From: DASRDU01 sp046331565
GTDB lineage: Bacteria > Acidobacteriota > Blastocatellia > RBC074
Assembly (NCBI GenBank): GCA_046331565.1
Contig: JAXLQP010000002.1
Location: forward strand, 434,001 to 498,000
Direction of reading: 5' to 3'
Length of the DNA stretch: 64,000 nucleotides
This document shows, piece after piece, positions 19,692 to 28,637 of the stretch. The notes under the pieces are model-generated. The model saw only the letters and a program-made list of their open reading frames with translations, was not told where the DNA came from and ran no database searches. Within the stretch, counting starts at the first letter, position 1, and each line of letters opens with the position of its first letter. The position numbers were made by a program, and so were the translations under genes.

Positions 19692-20996
19692 TCAGGCATT
19701 GGTTCCGGCGGCCTGTTCCAGCGACGGCGCAGCGTCAATCGCGGCCAGACGCTGCTCAATCAGTTCCGTAATTCTGGCCGGAGCCTCGCCAGCCAGGGCC
19801 AGCCGTTTGGCTTCCAGCACCAGTCCGGCAAATTCAACCGCGTGATCGCGGAAGCGCGCATCGCGGACAATCAGATCCTGAATCACATGGCGCTCGCGTT
19901 CAGCGCGCGAAACTGTTTCACCAGTTCCGGCAGCGACAGCGTATTCAACCGGCACCGTCTGGTCACGCACCTGCACCGCGAACGGCTGAAATTCCTTTCT
20001 GATTTCATCACGAATGCGGCTGAGTTCCAGCAGCGCCGTCTTGAAACCCAGATGCCCGCGCAACGAAAGGTCAACCACCGGGGCCATCTCGTCCGTTTCA
20101 TCCGGCTGATGCGGCGGCAGTTCAAGCCGGAGCTTTGCCATCAGGGCTTCCCGCAGTTCTTCGGGTTCGGCCCGGCCACTGACATCAAAATCCAGCCGCC
20201 TGAACGGGCGCTGATGATAATCGCGCATCAGTTGCGTCGTGTGCGTGCCGCCGACAATTTCGACCAGATAAGCGCCGCGTATATTGGCGTACTCATCCAC
20301 GCTGCACGCCTCAAGCGAGCCGGGATTGTAAGCCCAGTTTTCGATCTCGAAATTTTTATGCGTGTGACCGAGCGCGAGGTAATTGACGACCTCTTTCAGT
20401 TCAGTCAGTTTGGCTACCGGCAGCGCGGGAATCGGGCGGTTCTGCTGACCTTCGACATCGGTGTGCAGCATCATCACGTTGTAATGCTGCGTGCTGTAAT
20501 GCTGTCGCAGTTCATCAACCAGCGCAGGCAGCAGGCGCCCGACAGTTGTACCGTACCAGCTCGAACCAAAAATCCGCACGCCGTCAATGTCGGTAAAAGC
20601 GCCGCGCCGCACTGAGTCATCCCAGGGTTTGAAAATGACGCGGCCCTCGTCGTACTCAGGTTCCAGCAGCCGGATGAAGCCCCACTGCGACAGGCTTTGC
20701 AGCCAGCTTGCCTTCTGCATCGCTTCGCGCTGATCGTGATTGCCTTCGATGACGACAACCGGAATGCCCGCGTCGCGCAGCTTCACCAGACAGAACATCG
20801 CGTGATTCATCGCCACCGGTTCAACCCGCCGCGTGTCAAAGAAATCTCCGGCAATCAGCACGAACGAAACCTTCTGCTTCAGCGCGTAACGGTCAATGCA
20901 GTCGCGCCAGGCATGGAAAAAATCGGTCGTGCGCTCTTCCATCCGATAGCGACGAATCCCCAGGTGAATATCGGCGATGTGCAGAAATCTGGTCAT
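19692..20996 (-). CDS. sbcD: SbcD/Mre11-type DNA repair nuclease subunit
   Basis: The protein has 434 residues. All metallophosphoesterase motifs of the Mre11/SbcD family are present in order: LHIADIHLG, VLIAGDFFD, VIEGNHDQ, MMLHTD and LGHTHKN. A capping and C-terminal region of about 170 residues follows. It should process DNA ends as an Mn-dependent exo/endonuclease with an SbcC/Rad50 ATPase. No SbcC gene is next to it; upstream is non-coding DNA, downstream is the glycosyltransferase on the same strand. Confidence 0.88.
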   Translation of the reverse strand: MTRFLHIADIHLGIRRYRMEERTTDFFHAWRDCIDRYALKQKVSFVLIAGDFFDTRRVEPVAMNHAMFCLVKLRDAGIPVVVIEGNHDQREAMQKASWLQSLSQWGFIRLLEPEYDEGRVIFKPWDDSVRRGAFTDIDGVRIFGSSWYGTTVGRLLPALVDELRQHYSTQHYNVMMLHTDVEGQQNRPIPALPVAKLTELKEVVNYLALGHTHKNFEIENWAYNPGSLEACSVDEYANIRGAYLVEIVGGTHTTQLMRDYHQRPFRRLDFDVSGRAEPEELREALMAKLRLELPPHQPDETDEMAPVVDLSLRGHLGFKTALLELSRIRDEIRKEFQPFAVQVRDQTVPVEYAVAAGTGETVSRAERERHVIQDLIVRDARFRDHAVEFAGLVLEAKRLALAGEAPARITELIEQRLAAIDAAPSLEQAAGTNA

Positions 20997-21133
20997 GCGA
21001 TAAAAGCAAATGTAATCACAACATCGTGCGCGTGCCGCCCCGGCAGTATAACACGCCCGCTGAGTTTCCGGAGTTGAAGGGGAAATGCTGGCAATTGCGG
21101 GAGCAAAGTGATGCTGGCTGAGAATCCCAAAGT

Positions 21134-21165
21134 AAAAACAGCAGGCGCTGCCGGAGCCTGCTGTT
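21134..21165 (-). terminator. Minus-strand intrinsic terminator
   Basis: AACAGCAGGC (21137-21146) pairs with GCCTGCTGTT (21156-21165). On the minus strand the stem is followed by five T. It lies upstream of the SbcD-like gene, so it must end a transcript coming from the gene-free region to its right. Confidence 0.75.
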
Positions 21166-21420
21166 CATGGGGTGAGGAACAAAATTGTGATTCGTGATGC
21201 TGCCTGGAAAACTTTTGAGCCCCCCGGACCCCAAGTGGGAGGAGTCCTGATGCGGTCGTTTTGGATTCAGGGGGGGCTCGTTGCCACCTTATGTCGGACT
21301 GGGAATCCGCTGCGCGTGGCAGGCTCGGCCTGGGCGCCTTGCCATAAACACCCGTTGGAATCGCTGCGACTCTCTGTTACTGGTTTTCCGATGCGCGAGT
21401 CACGTCAGGCAGTGTGCCCC
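21166..21420 (-). ncRNA. Candidate structured non-coding RNA
   Basis: A gene-free stretch with nested long-range pairing. CTGCCTG (21200-21206) pairs with CAGGCAG (21406-21412), and GGAAAAC (21206-21212) with GTTTTCC (21383-21389). Inside, GAGCCCCCC (21217-21225) pairs with GGGGGGCTC (21271-21279), and TGCCAC (21282-21287) with GTGGCA (21316-21321). The minus strand is favoured because a good intrinsic terminator follows at 21134-21165. I find no RNase P, tmRNA or SRP signature. 6S RNA is a possibility on size, but I cannot confirm it. Boundaries are approximate. Confidence 0.42.
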
Positions 21421-21547
21421 GTTTCCCTGTCTGACGTAACCCGCGAATCGAAAGAATGTAACTGCCAGTCAAAATCCGACCCCCGTGTCCTTATCTGACC
21501 AGCAGCTACAAGCTGTGAGAGGAGCGTCTTCCTCAACTCGTCGCGCT

Positions 21548-21624
21548 GACGAAGCCTTTTCGGTTTCAGAATCAGAAGCGATGTGAGGAGTCGCTTCTGA
21601 TTCTTTCTGCTGCGATGCTTCGTC
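21548..21624. repeat. Nested long hairpin
   Basis: A 14-bp perfect inner stem (21568-21581 against 21591-21604, AGAATCAGAAGCGA) lies inside an outer 8-bp stem (GACGAAGC, 21548-21555, against GCTTCGTC, 21617-21624). A short T-rich stretch follows on the plus strand. It may be part of the same non-coding unit as the neighbouring structured RNA or a separate terminator. Confidence 0.5.
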
Positions 21625-22069
21625 TGCTTCAAAAATCTCTGCGCCGTAAGGCGTCCGGTGCAGCGTTTCGTTCTCTCTGCCGTCCCGCTGCGCCCTGATA
21701 CATTGCAACGACTGTGCCATCGCTGCGAGCGGCTGTTTGTCAGGCGGTCAAGTTGACCAATCATTGTACTTAGACTTTATTCAGGGCCAATCCGCGCCAG
21801 GCGTCATCAGTCGCTTGTCACAGTTTGTAGACAAACAGCCGATGACAGATGTCCACAACTGGCGACAGCCATCATCAGCCGTTTACTGGAAATGACGGAT
21901 TCGCCCGCGATTCCAGGCTGCTGCGATCTGTTCACACCAAAGTCGGCACTTCGGTTCAGCCGCCAGGTTTGCTATTACCAGAACCGGCGGTTATGATCGC
22001 GCTGAAGTTACTTCCTGCCAGTCTGGTAAATCTGCTGTTTCGGTCTGCAATCATGAGGGCTGCTTATTT
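21625..22069. other. Gene-free upstream region
   Basis: No convincing coding frame is seen between the hairpin at 21548-21624 and the ketoacyl synthase start at 22070. The stretch presumably carries the promoter of the plus-strand run that begins at 22070. I cannot place it with confidence. Confidence 0.4.
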
Positions 22070-23338
22070 ATGTCCACCGCCAAAACGCTGCGGCGCGTTG
22101 TTGTGACAGGTATCGGATGTCTCTCTCCCATTGGCATCGGCAGGGCGCAGTTCTGGCAGGCGCTGCGGGAAGGCCGCTGCGGCGTCAGCCGGATTTCACG
22201 CTTTGACACCACCGACCTGCCCGTGCAGATTGCGGCTGAAGTCAGCGGCTTCGATCCTGATCAGTACATTCCACCGAAAGATCGTCAGCATGTTTCGCAG
22301 GCCGTCGCCCTGGCGATTGCGGGCGCGGAACTGACCTTTGCTGATGCCGGACTGTCACCCAAGGATATGTCCCTTGATGACCGGCGCGAGATTGGCATTG
22401 TCATCGGCAGCGGCGGCGCCAGTCTGGGTTTTATTGAAAAGCAGTACCGCTACTATTTTGCCAACGAAGCGAAGCGGGCCAGCATTTACACCATTCCGAC
22501 CGCGACGCCGGGTTCGCTGCCGAGCGAGGTTTCGATGGCTTTCGGGCTGAAGGGATTCAGCCACCTGGTTTCGACCGGCTGCACGTCATCAACTGATGCC
22601 ATCGCTTATGCCGCGCAGAACATTGCGCTTGGTCGCATCAGCCAGGCGCTGACCGGCGGAGTTGACGCGCCGCTGACGCACAGCTTTATGCTGGGCTTCT
22701 GCGTGATGAAGGTCATGACCGACAAGTGGAATCACGCGCCGGAACGAGCTTCGCGCCCGTTCAGCCGCGACCGCAGCGGTTTTGTGCTTGGTGAAGGCGC
22801 ATACTTTTTTCTGCTCGAAGAACTCGAACACGCCCGGCGACGCGGCGCGACCATTTACGGTGAAATCATCGGCTATGGTTCGACCTGCGATGCGCATCAT
22901 CGGGTGCGACTGGATGAAAGCGGCATCGAACCGGCGCGGGCAATGACGATGGCGCTCAATGATGCCGGACTCAGGCCGGAACAGATTGATTACCTCAATC
23001 TGCACGGCACTTCGACGCAGCTCAATGACCGGATTGAAACGCGCGCGGTCAGGCTGGCCTTTCAGGAAGCGGCAGACCGCATTCCGATGAGCGCGACCAA
23101 ATCCATGATCGGTCATCCGCAGGGCGCATCCGGCGCGGCAGGGCTGATGGCTGCGCTCGGAGCCATCAATGCCGGGTTCCTGCCGCCGACGATCAATTTG
23201 GATGAACCTGATCCTGAATGCGATCTGGATTATGTGCCCAACGCGGCGCGGCCCGCTGAAGTCAGGCACGCGCTGTGCAACTGCATCGGCTTCGGCTCAA
23301 AAAATTCAGTGCTGGTGGTGAGCAGGCCGGAAGTCTGA
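22070..23338 (+). CDS. Beta-ketoacyl-ACP synthase, KAS I/II (FabF-like)
   Basis: The protein has 422 residues. The Cys-His-His triad of condensing enzymes is complete: Cys in VSTGCTSSTDAIAYA (about 171), His in LNLHGTSTQLND (about 311) and His in MIGHPQGASGA (about 348). It condenses malonyl-ACP with an acyl primer. It clusters with a methyltransferase rather than with acpP/fabG. It may therefore serve a dedicated lipid or polyketide pathway rather than being the housekeeping FabF; that is inference. The ribosome-binding site, GAGGG, is moderate. Confidence 0.88.
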   Translation: MSTAKTLRRVVVTGIGCLSPIGIGRAQFWQALREGRCGVSRISRFDTTDLPVQIAAEVSGFDPDQYIPPKDRQHVSQAVALAIAGAELTFADAGLSPKDMSLDDRREIGIVIGSGGASLGFIEKQYRYYFANEAKRASIYTIPTATPGSLPSEVSMAFGLKGFSHLVSTGCTSSTDAIAYAAQNIALGRISQALTGGVDAPLTHSFMLGFCVMKVMTDKWNHAPERASRPFSRDRSGFVLGEGAYFFLLEELEHARRRGATIYGEIIGYGSTCDAHHRVRLDESGIEPARAMTMALNDAGLRPEQIDYLNLHGTSTQLNDRIETRAVRLAFQEAADRIPMSATKSMIGHPQGASGAAGLMAALGAINAGFLPPTINLDEPDPECDLDYVPNAARPAEVRHALCNCIGFGSKNSVLVVSRPEV

Positions 23339-23367
23339 AATCAGATTTGAAAAACTGAGACTGGCAA

Positions 23368-24117
23368 TTGACTGAAAGCGTGTTCGCAAAATTTGCTGCG
23401 CGCAGTAATCAGCCTGAACTGATTGACGGCACTGATTACAGCGATGATGAACTGATTGACAGCCTGGATGATCTTCGTCGCGTCAATCGCTGGCTCGGCG
23501 GCACGCGGGCGCTGACCCGGCATCTGTTTCCGCTGATTGAGCAACTCAGGCGGCGACGGATCAGGCTGCTTGATGTCGGCACAGGTTCAGCCGACATTCC
23601 TGCCACGATTGTTGAATGGGGGCGGCGGCGCGGGATTGAAATTGATTTCGTCGTGCTTGATCTGAACGAACTGGCGACGCAAACGGCGCGGGCGCAAACG
23701 GCTGCTTATCCTGAAATCAAAGTCGTGCAGGCCGACGCGATGATGATGCCGTTTGCCAATCAGAGTTTTGATTTCGTGCTGGCGACGCTCTTTCTGCATC
23801 ATCTGACGGCGGCGCAGGCGGCGCGAGTGCTGACCGATTTTGCGCGGGTCGCGCGCGCGGCTTTCATCATCAATGACCTGCGGCGGCATCCGGTGGCTTA
23901 TTATTCAATCAAAGTGCTGACGCGGATTTTCACGCGCAACCGGCTGGTGCGACACGATGCGGCGGTTTCGGTGCTGCGCGGTTTTACTGAAAGCGACCTT
24001 CAGGAACTGGCGCAGGCGGCCCGCCTCAGGGTGCGCATCTCGCGCCATTTTCCTTATCGTTTTATTGTGACTGGTCAGAACGCAGGCGAAACCGCGCTGA
24101 CCGCAACAACTCCATAA
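23368..24117 (+). CDS. Class I SAM-dependent methyltransferase
   Basis: The protein has 249 residues and starts at TTG; there is no better start nearby. Motif I is LLDVGTGSADIP, the acidic loop is VVLDLNE, and motif III/post-I is VQADAMMMPFANQSFDFVLATLFLHHL, as in the UbiE/COQ5-like group. It begins 29 nt after the ketoacyl synthase and probably acts on the same product. The substrate is unknown. Residues 1-70 form a helical lid. Confidence 0.8.
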   Translation: MTESVFAKFAARSNQPELIDGTDYSDDELIDSLDDLRRVNRWLGGTRALTRHLFPLIEQLRRRRIRLLDVGTGSADIPATIVEWGRRRGIEIDFVVLDLNELATQTARAQTAAYPEIKVVQADAMMMPFANQSFDFVLATLFLHHLTAAQAARVLTDFARVARAAFIINDLRRHPVAYYSIKVLTRIFTRNRLVRHDAAVSVLRGFTESDLQELAQAARLRVRISRHFPYRFIVTGQNAGETALTATTP

Positions 24118-24134
24118 TTCATCTTTCGACAACC

Positions 24135-24716
24135 ATGAATCAGGACGAAGTTCTCAGGATATTTGAAGACAGCGGGGCGCTGCTCAGGGGACATTTTCTG
24201 TTGTCTTCGGGGCTGCACAGTGATCGTTACCTGCAATGCGCGCTGGTGCTGCAAAATCCGGCGACGGCTGAAAAGCTCTGCGCGGCGCTGGCGGCGAAAG
24301 TACAGGCCGATGACCGCATCGGCGCGATTGATCTGGTCGTGGCTCCCGCGCTGGGCGGCGTGATTGTGGCCCACGAAGTCGCCAGGGCCATCGGCGTGCG
24401 CGCGCTGTTTACTGAACGTGACGACAAGCGCGTGATGAAATTGCGGCGCGGATTTGAGATCAAACCCGGCGAGCGCGCGCTGGTCGTTGAAGATGTCGTG
24501 ACGACGGGCGGTTCGACCCGCGAAGTGATGGAAGTCGTGCAGGCGCACGGCGGCGTAAATGCCGGAGCCGGTTCGCTGATTGATCGCAGCGGCGGCGCGG
24601 TTGATCTGGGCGTGCCGCGTCACGCGCTGGCCGTGCTGGAAGCGCCGACCTTTGCGCCCGATCAGTGTCCGCTGTGCGCGCAGGGGTCAGTGGCCGTCAA
24701 ACCCGGCAGCCGGTAA
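24135..24716 (+). CDS. pyrE: Orotate phosphoribosyltransferase
   Basis: The protein has 193 residues. LLSSGLHSDRYLQCALVLQ and the PRPP loop ALVVEDVVTTGGSTRE (about 115-130) identify a PyrE that makes OMP from orotate and PRPP. The C-terminus ends in a Cys pair (CPLCAQG), as in one subgroup of bacterial enzymes. ATG lies 17 nt after the methyltransferase stop. Confidence 0.93.
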   Translation: MNQDEVLRIFEDSGALLRGHFLLSSGLHSDRYLQCALVLQNPATAEKLCAALAAKVQADDRIGAIDLVVAPALGGVIVAHEVARAIGVRALFTERDDKRVMKLRRGFEIKPGERALVVEDVVTTGGSTREVMEVVQAHGGVNAGAGSLIDRSGGAVDLGVPRHALAVLEAPTFAPDQCPLCAQGSVAVKPGSR

Positions 24717-24744
24717 ATCTCAAATCCGGATTTGAGATGAAGCG

Positions 24745-25476
24745 ATGAATTACCGCATCACCATTGCTTACGACGGCACTGATTATCAGGGCTGGCAGTG
24801 GCAGGATGACAAGCCGACGATTCAGCGCGCCATCAGCCTCGCGCTTGAAAAAATCGCAGGCGCGCCGGTCACGATTCACGGCGCGGGCCGCACGGATTCG
24901 GGAGTTCACGCCGAAGGTCAGGTGGCGTCGTTCAGGCTGGCGCGTGAGTGGGAAGGCCGTCGGCTGCGCGATGCGATCAATGGCAACCTGCCGCGTGACA
25001 TTCGCGTGCTGGCGGCGGAACCAGTGCCCGATGAATTTCAGGCGCGCTTCAGCGCGCGCGGCAAGACCTATCGTTATCAGCTTGTCACTGCCGAAGTGAT
25101 GAACCCGCTGCTGGAGCGATACGCCTGGCATTATTACTGGCCGCTGGATCGTGAACTGCTGTGTCGCACGGGCCGACTGCTGCTCGGCACGCATGATTTC
25201 ACGGCTTTCACGGTGGCTTCGTGCGAAACGAAAACGCGGGTGCGAACGCTGACCGATTTTCAGCTTGAAGTCAGCGGCGAGCTGACGCGAATTTATTTCA
25301 GCGGCGACGGATTTTTGCGGTATATGGTGCGGCGAATGGTCAGCACGCTGCTCGTGCTCAACCGGCGCGGTTTCTGTCCGGGTTCGTTTGATGAGATCAT
25401 CGCCACGATTGAGCAGACCCGCACCAGCACGCTGGCTCCGGCGAAAGGGTTGACCCTGATGAAAGTTGAATATTAG
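24745..25476 (+). CDS. truA: tRNA pseudouridine(38-40) synthase
   Basis: The protein has 243 residues. It begins YRITIAYDGTDYQGWQWQ, with the catalytic Asp51 in GAGRTDSGVHA and the late motif FLRYMVRRMVSTL. It converts U38-U40 in the tRNA anticodon arm to pseudouridine. It follows pyrE by 28 nt on the same strand. Confidence 0.95.
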   Translation: MNYRITIAYDGTDYQGWQWQDDKPTIQRAISLALEKIAGAPVTIHGAGRTDSGVHAEGQVASFRLAREWEGRRLRDAINGNLPRDIRVLAAEPVPDEFQARFSARGKTYRYQLVTAEVMNPLLERYAWHYYWPLDRELLCRTGRLLLGTHDFTAFTVASCETKTRVRTLTDFQLEVSGELTRIYFSGDGFLRYMVRRMVSTLLVLNRRGFCPGSFDEIIATIEQTRTSTLAPAKGLTLMKVEY

Positions 25477-25600
25477 TATGTCGCGTTCGCGCTGATGACG
25501 ATCACCTTCGTTAATGGACGATACCTGTCATCACCCGACAACAAGCACCAGCCGGTGCCGTGACCGGCTGATTCCCCCTGAAGCCCTGATTTCAGATCCC

Positions 25601-26395
25601 ATGCCTGATTTTGCAAACCTCATCAAGCCCGGCTCGCGTGACGAGCAGTTGCTTGCCCAGATTGATTTCACGCGCCTGCCGCGACACATTGCGGTGATTA
25701 TGGATGGCAATGGCCGCTGGGCGCAGCGCCGCCACCTGCCGCGCGTCGCCGGACATCGCGCCGGAGTCGAAGCCGTCCGCGCCACCGTTGAAACCAGCAC
25801 GCGGCTCGGCCTTGAAGTGCTGACGCTGTACGCCTTTTCAGTCGAGAACTGGAAGCGCCCGCCGTTCGAGATTGAAGCCCTGATGACCTTTCTCAAGGAG
25901 TATCTGAGAAAGGAAATTGACAACCTGCATCGCAACAACATTCGCTTTCAGACCATCGGACGCATCAATGAACTGGATGAGTCGGTGCAGTTTGAACTGC
26001 GCTCGGCCATGCACAAAACTGCCGGTAATACCGGCATGGTGCTGAATGTCGCGCTCAACTATGGCGGGCGCGTCGAACTGCTTGATGCTTACCGCCGCCT
26101 GCTGACCGAATGTCTGCGCGAAGGCTACTCACCGGAAAAGATTACCGAAGCCGACATCGAGCGGCACCTGTATACTGCCCAGCTTCCCTCACCTGACCTG
26201 CTGATTCGCACCAGCGGAGAGATGCGCATCAGTAACTTCCTGCTCTGGCAAATTGCCTACACTGAAATTTACGTCACAGAAACGTTGTGGCCTGACTTCC
26301 GCCGCCCCGATCTCTTTGCTGCCATTGTGGACTACCAGAAGCGCGAACGGCGTTACGGGGGGCTGGCTGATACCTCTCGCCGGGCCGTCGTCTAA
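25601..26395 (+). CDS. uppS: Isoprenyl transferase (undecaprenyl-diphosphate synthase)
   Basis: The protein has about 264 residues from the ATG at 25601. An ATG at 25514 would add 29 residues that do not resemble the family. The conserved P-loop-like HIAVIMDGNGRWAQRR, the substrate motif LTLYAFSVENWKRP and the C-terminal LLIRTSGEMRISNFLLWQIAYTE...WPDF are all present. It makes the C55 lipid carrier for peptidoglycan. It is the first gene of the uppS-cdsA-dxr-rseP run. Confidence 0.93.
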   Translation: MPDFANLIKPGSRDEQLLAQIDFTRLPRHIAVIMDGNGRWAQRRHLPRVAGHRAGVEAVRATVETSTRLGLEVLTLYAFSVENWKRPPFEIEALMTFLKEYLRKEIDNLHRNNIRFQTIGRINELDESVQFELRSAMHKTAGNTGMVLNVALNYGGRVELLDAYRRLLTECLREGYSPEKITEADIERHLYTAQLPSPDLLIRTSGEMRISNFLLWQIAYTEIYVTETLWPDFRRPDLFAAIVDYQKRERRYGGLADTSRRAVV

Positions 26396-26428
26396 TGGCT
26401 CCTGAGCGGGGCGGAGAAAACCCACTGA

Positions 26429-27241
26429 ATGGCACGAGTAATTTCTGCGGTCATCTTTCTGCCCATTCTGATTGCCGCCATCAGAGTTGAATCGCCGGTC
26501 TATTTCACGGCGCTGGTGGCGATTGCCGTTGTACTGGGACTCATCGAATATTACGCACTGGCCGAACGGGTCGGAGCCAGAGCCGGGCGCGTGCCGGGCC
26601 TGCTGGCTTCGGCGGCCATTCTGACCGGCTTTTATTACGGACGCTTTGATCTGATCGCGGCAGCGCTGGCGGCGCTGGCGATCACTGACCTGACGATTCA
26701 CCTGTTTACGGCGCAGGATTTGCGCGGCGCTGTCACAGCGACTGCCGCTTCGATTTTCGGCGTGGTTTATGTCGCGCTGCTCGGCGGTTACCTGGTGGCC
26801 GTGCGCGTCATCGAAAGCGGCACGATTGACCGGCTTCCTTCCAAACTGCTGCTGCTCTTTTTTCTGATCGTCTTTGCCGGTGACACCGGAGCTTACTATG
26901 TCGGTCGTTCGCTCGGCAGTCACAAACTGGCTCCGCGCATCAGTCCGGGCAAAACCATTGAAGGAGCCATCGGCGGGCTGCTCTCAAACGTCGCGGTCGC
27001 GGTCATCGTGCATTACACTTTCTTTCCTGAATTGCAGATGATTCACGCCGTGCTGCTGGCGCTGGTGATGGGCGTGCTCGGTCAGATTGGCGATCTGTGC
27101 GAATCCATGCTCAAGCGCGGCGCGCAGGCCAAGGACGCCGGACAGGTGATTCCTGGTCACGGCGGCGTGCTGGACAGGCTCGACAGCCTGCTCTTTAATG
27201 CTCCGGTGCTGTATTATTTTTACGTCTTCTTTCTGAAGTAA
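26429..27241 (+). CDS. cdsA: Phosphatidate cytidylyltransferase
   Basis: The protein has 270 residues with many membrane helices. The CdsA signature is at the C-terminus: SPGKTIEGAIGG, then GQIGDLCESMLKRGAQAKDAGQVIPGHGGVLDRLDSL. It makes CDP-diacylglycerol, the branch point of phospholipid synthesis. It lies between uppS and dxr, as in many bacteria. Confidence 0.95.
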   Translation: MARVISAVIFLPILIAAIRVESPVYFTALVAIAVVLGLIEYYALAERVGARAGRVPGLLASAAILTGFYYGRFDLIAAALAALAITDLTIHLFTAQDLRGAVTATAASIFGVVYVALLGGYLVAVRVIESGTIDRLPSKLLLLFFLIVFAGDTGAYYVGRSLGSHKLAPRISPGKTIEGAIGGLLSNVAVAVIVHYTFFPELQMIHAVLLALVMGVLGQIGDLCESMLKRGAQAKDAGQVIPGHGGVLDRLDSLLFNAPVLYYFYVFFLK

Positions 27242-27271
27242 GCGACCACTGCCGACCACAGTCAACAGGTT

Positions 27272-28465
27272 ATGAAGCAGATTGCGATTCTCGGTTCAAC
27301 CGGCTCAATCGGGTGCAACACGCTGCGCGTGGTGGATGCGACTGGCGGCGCATTCAGCGTGGCCGCGCTCGGAGCCGGGTCGAATATCAAACTGCTGGCC
27401 GGGCAGATTGAAAAATATCGCCCGCGCCTCGTCGCAGTGGCCGATGAAACCGCCGCCGAACAGTTGCGCGCTGAACTCAGACAGCGCGCCATCACCGCGC
27501 CCAGGATCACTACCGGAGTTGAAGGATTAACCGAAGTCGCTTTATGCGACGGCGTTGAGATCGTCATTGGCGCGGTAGTTGGCGCGCTCGGTCTGCTGCC
27601 GACTTATCGCGCGCTTGAGACAGGCCGCCGGGTCGCGCTGGCCAACAAGGAAACGCTGGTGATTGCCGGTGAGCTGATGACGCGCGCGGCGGCAAAGTCA
27701 GGCGCGGAACTGCTGCCGGTTGACAGCGAGCATAACGCGCTGCACCAGTGCCTGCGCGGCGAGCGGCATCACGAAGTCCGCCGCCTGATTCTGACCGCGT
27801 CGGGCGGCCCGTTTCGCACGGCAACGAAAGAAGAGATTGATCAGGCCACGCCAGCCCAGGCGCTGAAGCATCCGACCTGGAATATGGGCGCCAAGATCAC
27901 GATTGATTCAGCCACGCTGATGAACAAGGGCCTTGAAGTGATCGAAGCCCGCTGGCTGTTTGGCCGCACCGCTGATGAGATTGACATCATCGTTCATCCG
28001 CAGTCGGTCGTTCATTCAATGATTGAACTCATTGACGGGTCAATCATCGCGCAAATGGGCGTGACCGACATGCGTCACGCGATTCAGTACGCGCTGACTT
28101 ATCCTGAAAGAAAACCAGGCGAGCTGCCGCCGCTTGATCTGGCCACGCTGAGCCGCCTGGAATTTCATCATCCCGACCCCGAACGTTTTCCGTGTATCAC
28201 GCTCGCTTACCAGGCGCTGCGCACGGGCGGCACGATGCCTGCTGTCCTGAATGCTGCCAATGAAATTGCCGTCGCCGCGTTTTTGCGCGAGCAGATTCGT
28301 TTTGGTCAGATTCCGCAACTGATTGGCGCAGCCTGCGCCGCGCACTCCCCGCAACCAGTCACTGACCTTGATACTGTGCTTGCCGCCGATCAGTGGGCGC
28401 GCATTTACGTCAGCAAATTAATCACCGGGACTGCAAACCAAAGCACTGGCGCGGCATCTGACTGA
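27272..28465 (+). CDS. dxr: 1-deoxy-D-xylulose-5-phosphate reductoisomerase
   Basis: The protein has 397 residues. The NADPH-binding IAILGSTGSIGCNTLRV is at the N-terminus. The metal and substrate motifs LPVDSEHNALHQCL, LTASGGPFR and NMGAKITIDSATLMNKGLEVIEA follow. It performs the committed step of the MEP isoprenoid pathway. That pathway feeds uppS in the same gene run. Confidence 0.96.
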   Translation: MKQIAILGSTGSIGCNTLRVVDATGGAFSVAALGAGSNIKLLAGQIEKYRPRLVAVADETAAEQLRAELRQRAITAPRITTGVEGLTEVALCDGVEIVIGAVVGALGLLPTYRALETGRRVALANKETLVIAGELMTRAAAKSGAELLPVDSEHNALHQCLRGERHHEVRRLILTASGGPFRTATKEEIDQATPAQALKHPTWNMGAKITIDSATLMNKGLEVIEARWLFGRTADEIDIIVHPQSVVHSMIELIDGSIIAQMGVTDMRHAIQYALTYPERKPGELPPLDLATLSRLEFHHPDPERFPCITLAYQALRTGGTMPAVLNAANEIAVAAFLREQIRFGQIPQLIGAACAAHSPQPVTDLDTVLAADQWARIYVSKLITGTANQSTGAASD

Positions 28466-28637
28466 GTGCGTCCGGTTCACCAGAAGTCCCGCTTTGACAC
28501 TGCCTCAGTTTGTCCCATAAACTCTGGGACTGCGGTGATGTCCCGCGCTTGCCGCGAGGCGTGCAAACGCGCCGGGCACGAGCGATGCAGATGTTGTTTT
28601 TTTCAGTCCGCTGCCGGACTGAGTAAGGAGAGCAAAG

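Noticed and set aside
19635..20615. A 326-codon plus-strand frame opposite the SbcD-like gene
   Set aside because: Antisense shadow of a gene with all nuclease motifs; Arg/His/Gln-rich composition typical of such shadows.
21134..21800. RNase P RNA, tmRNA or SRP RNA
   Set aside because: None of the universal motifs (GAGGAAAGTCC, a tag frame ending in Ala-Ala with a CCA end, GGAAGGAAGCAGC) is present on either strand.
22589..23269. A 226-codon minus-strand frame inside the ketoacyl synthase
   Set aside because: Antisense to a gene with a complete catalytic triad; no ribosome-binding site or family.
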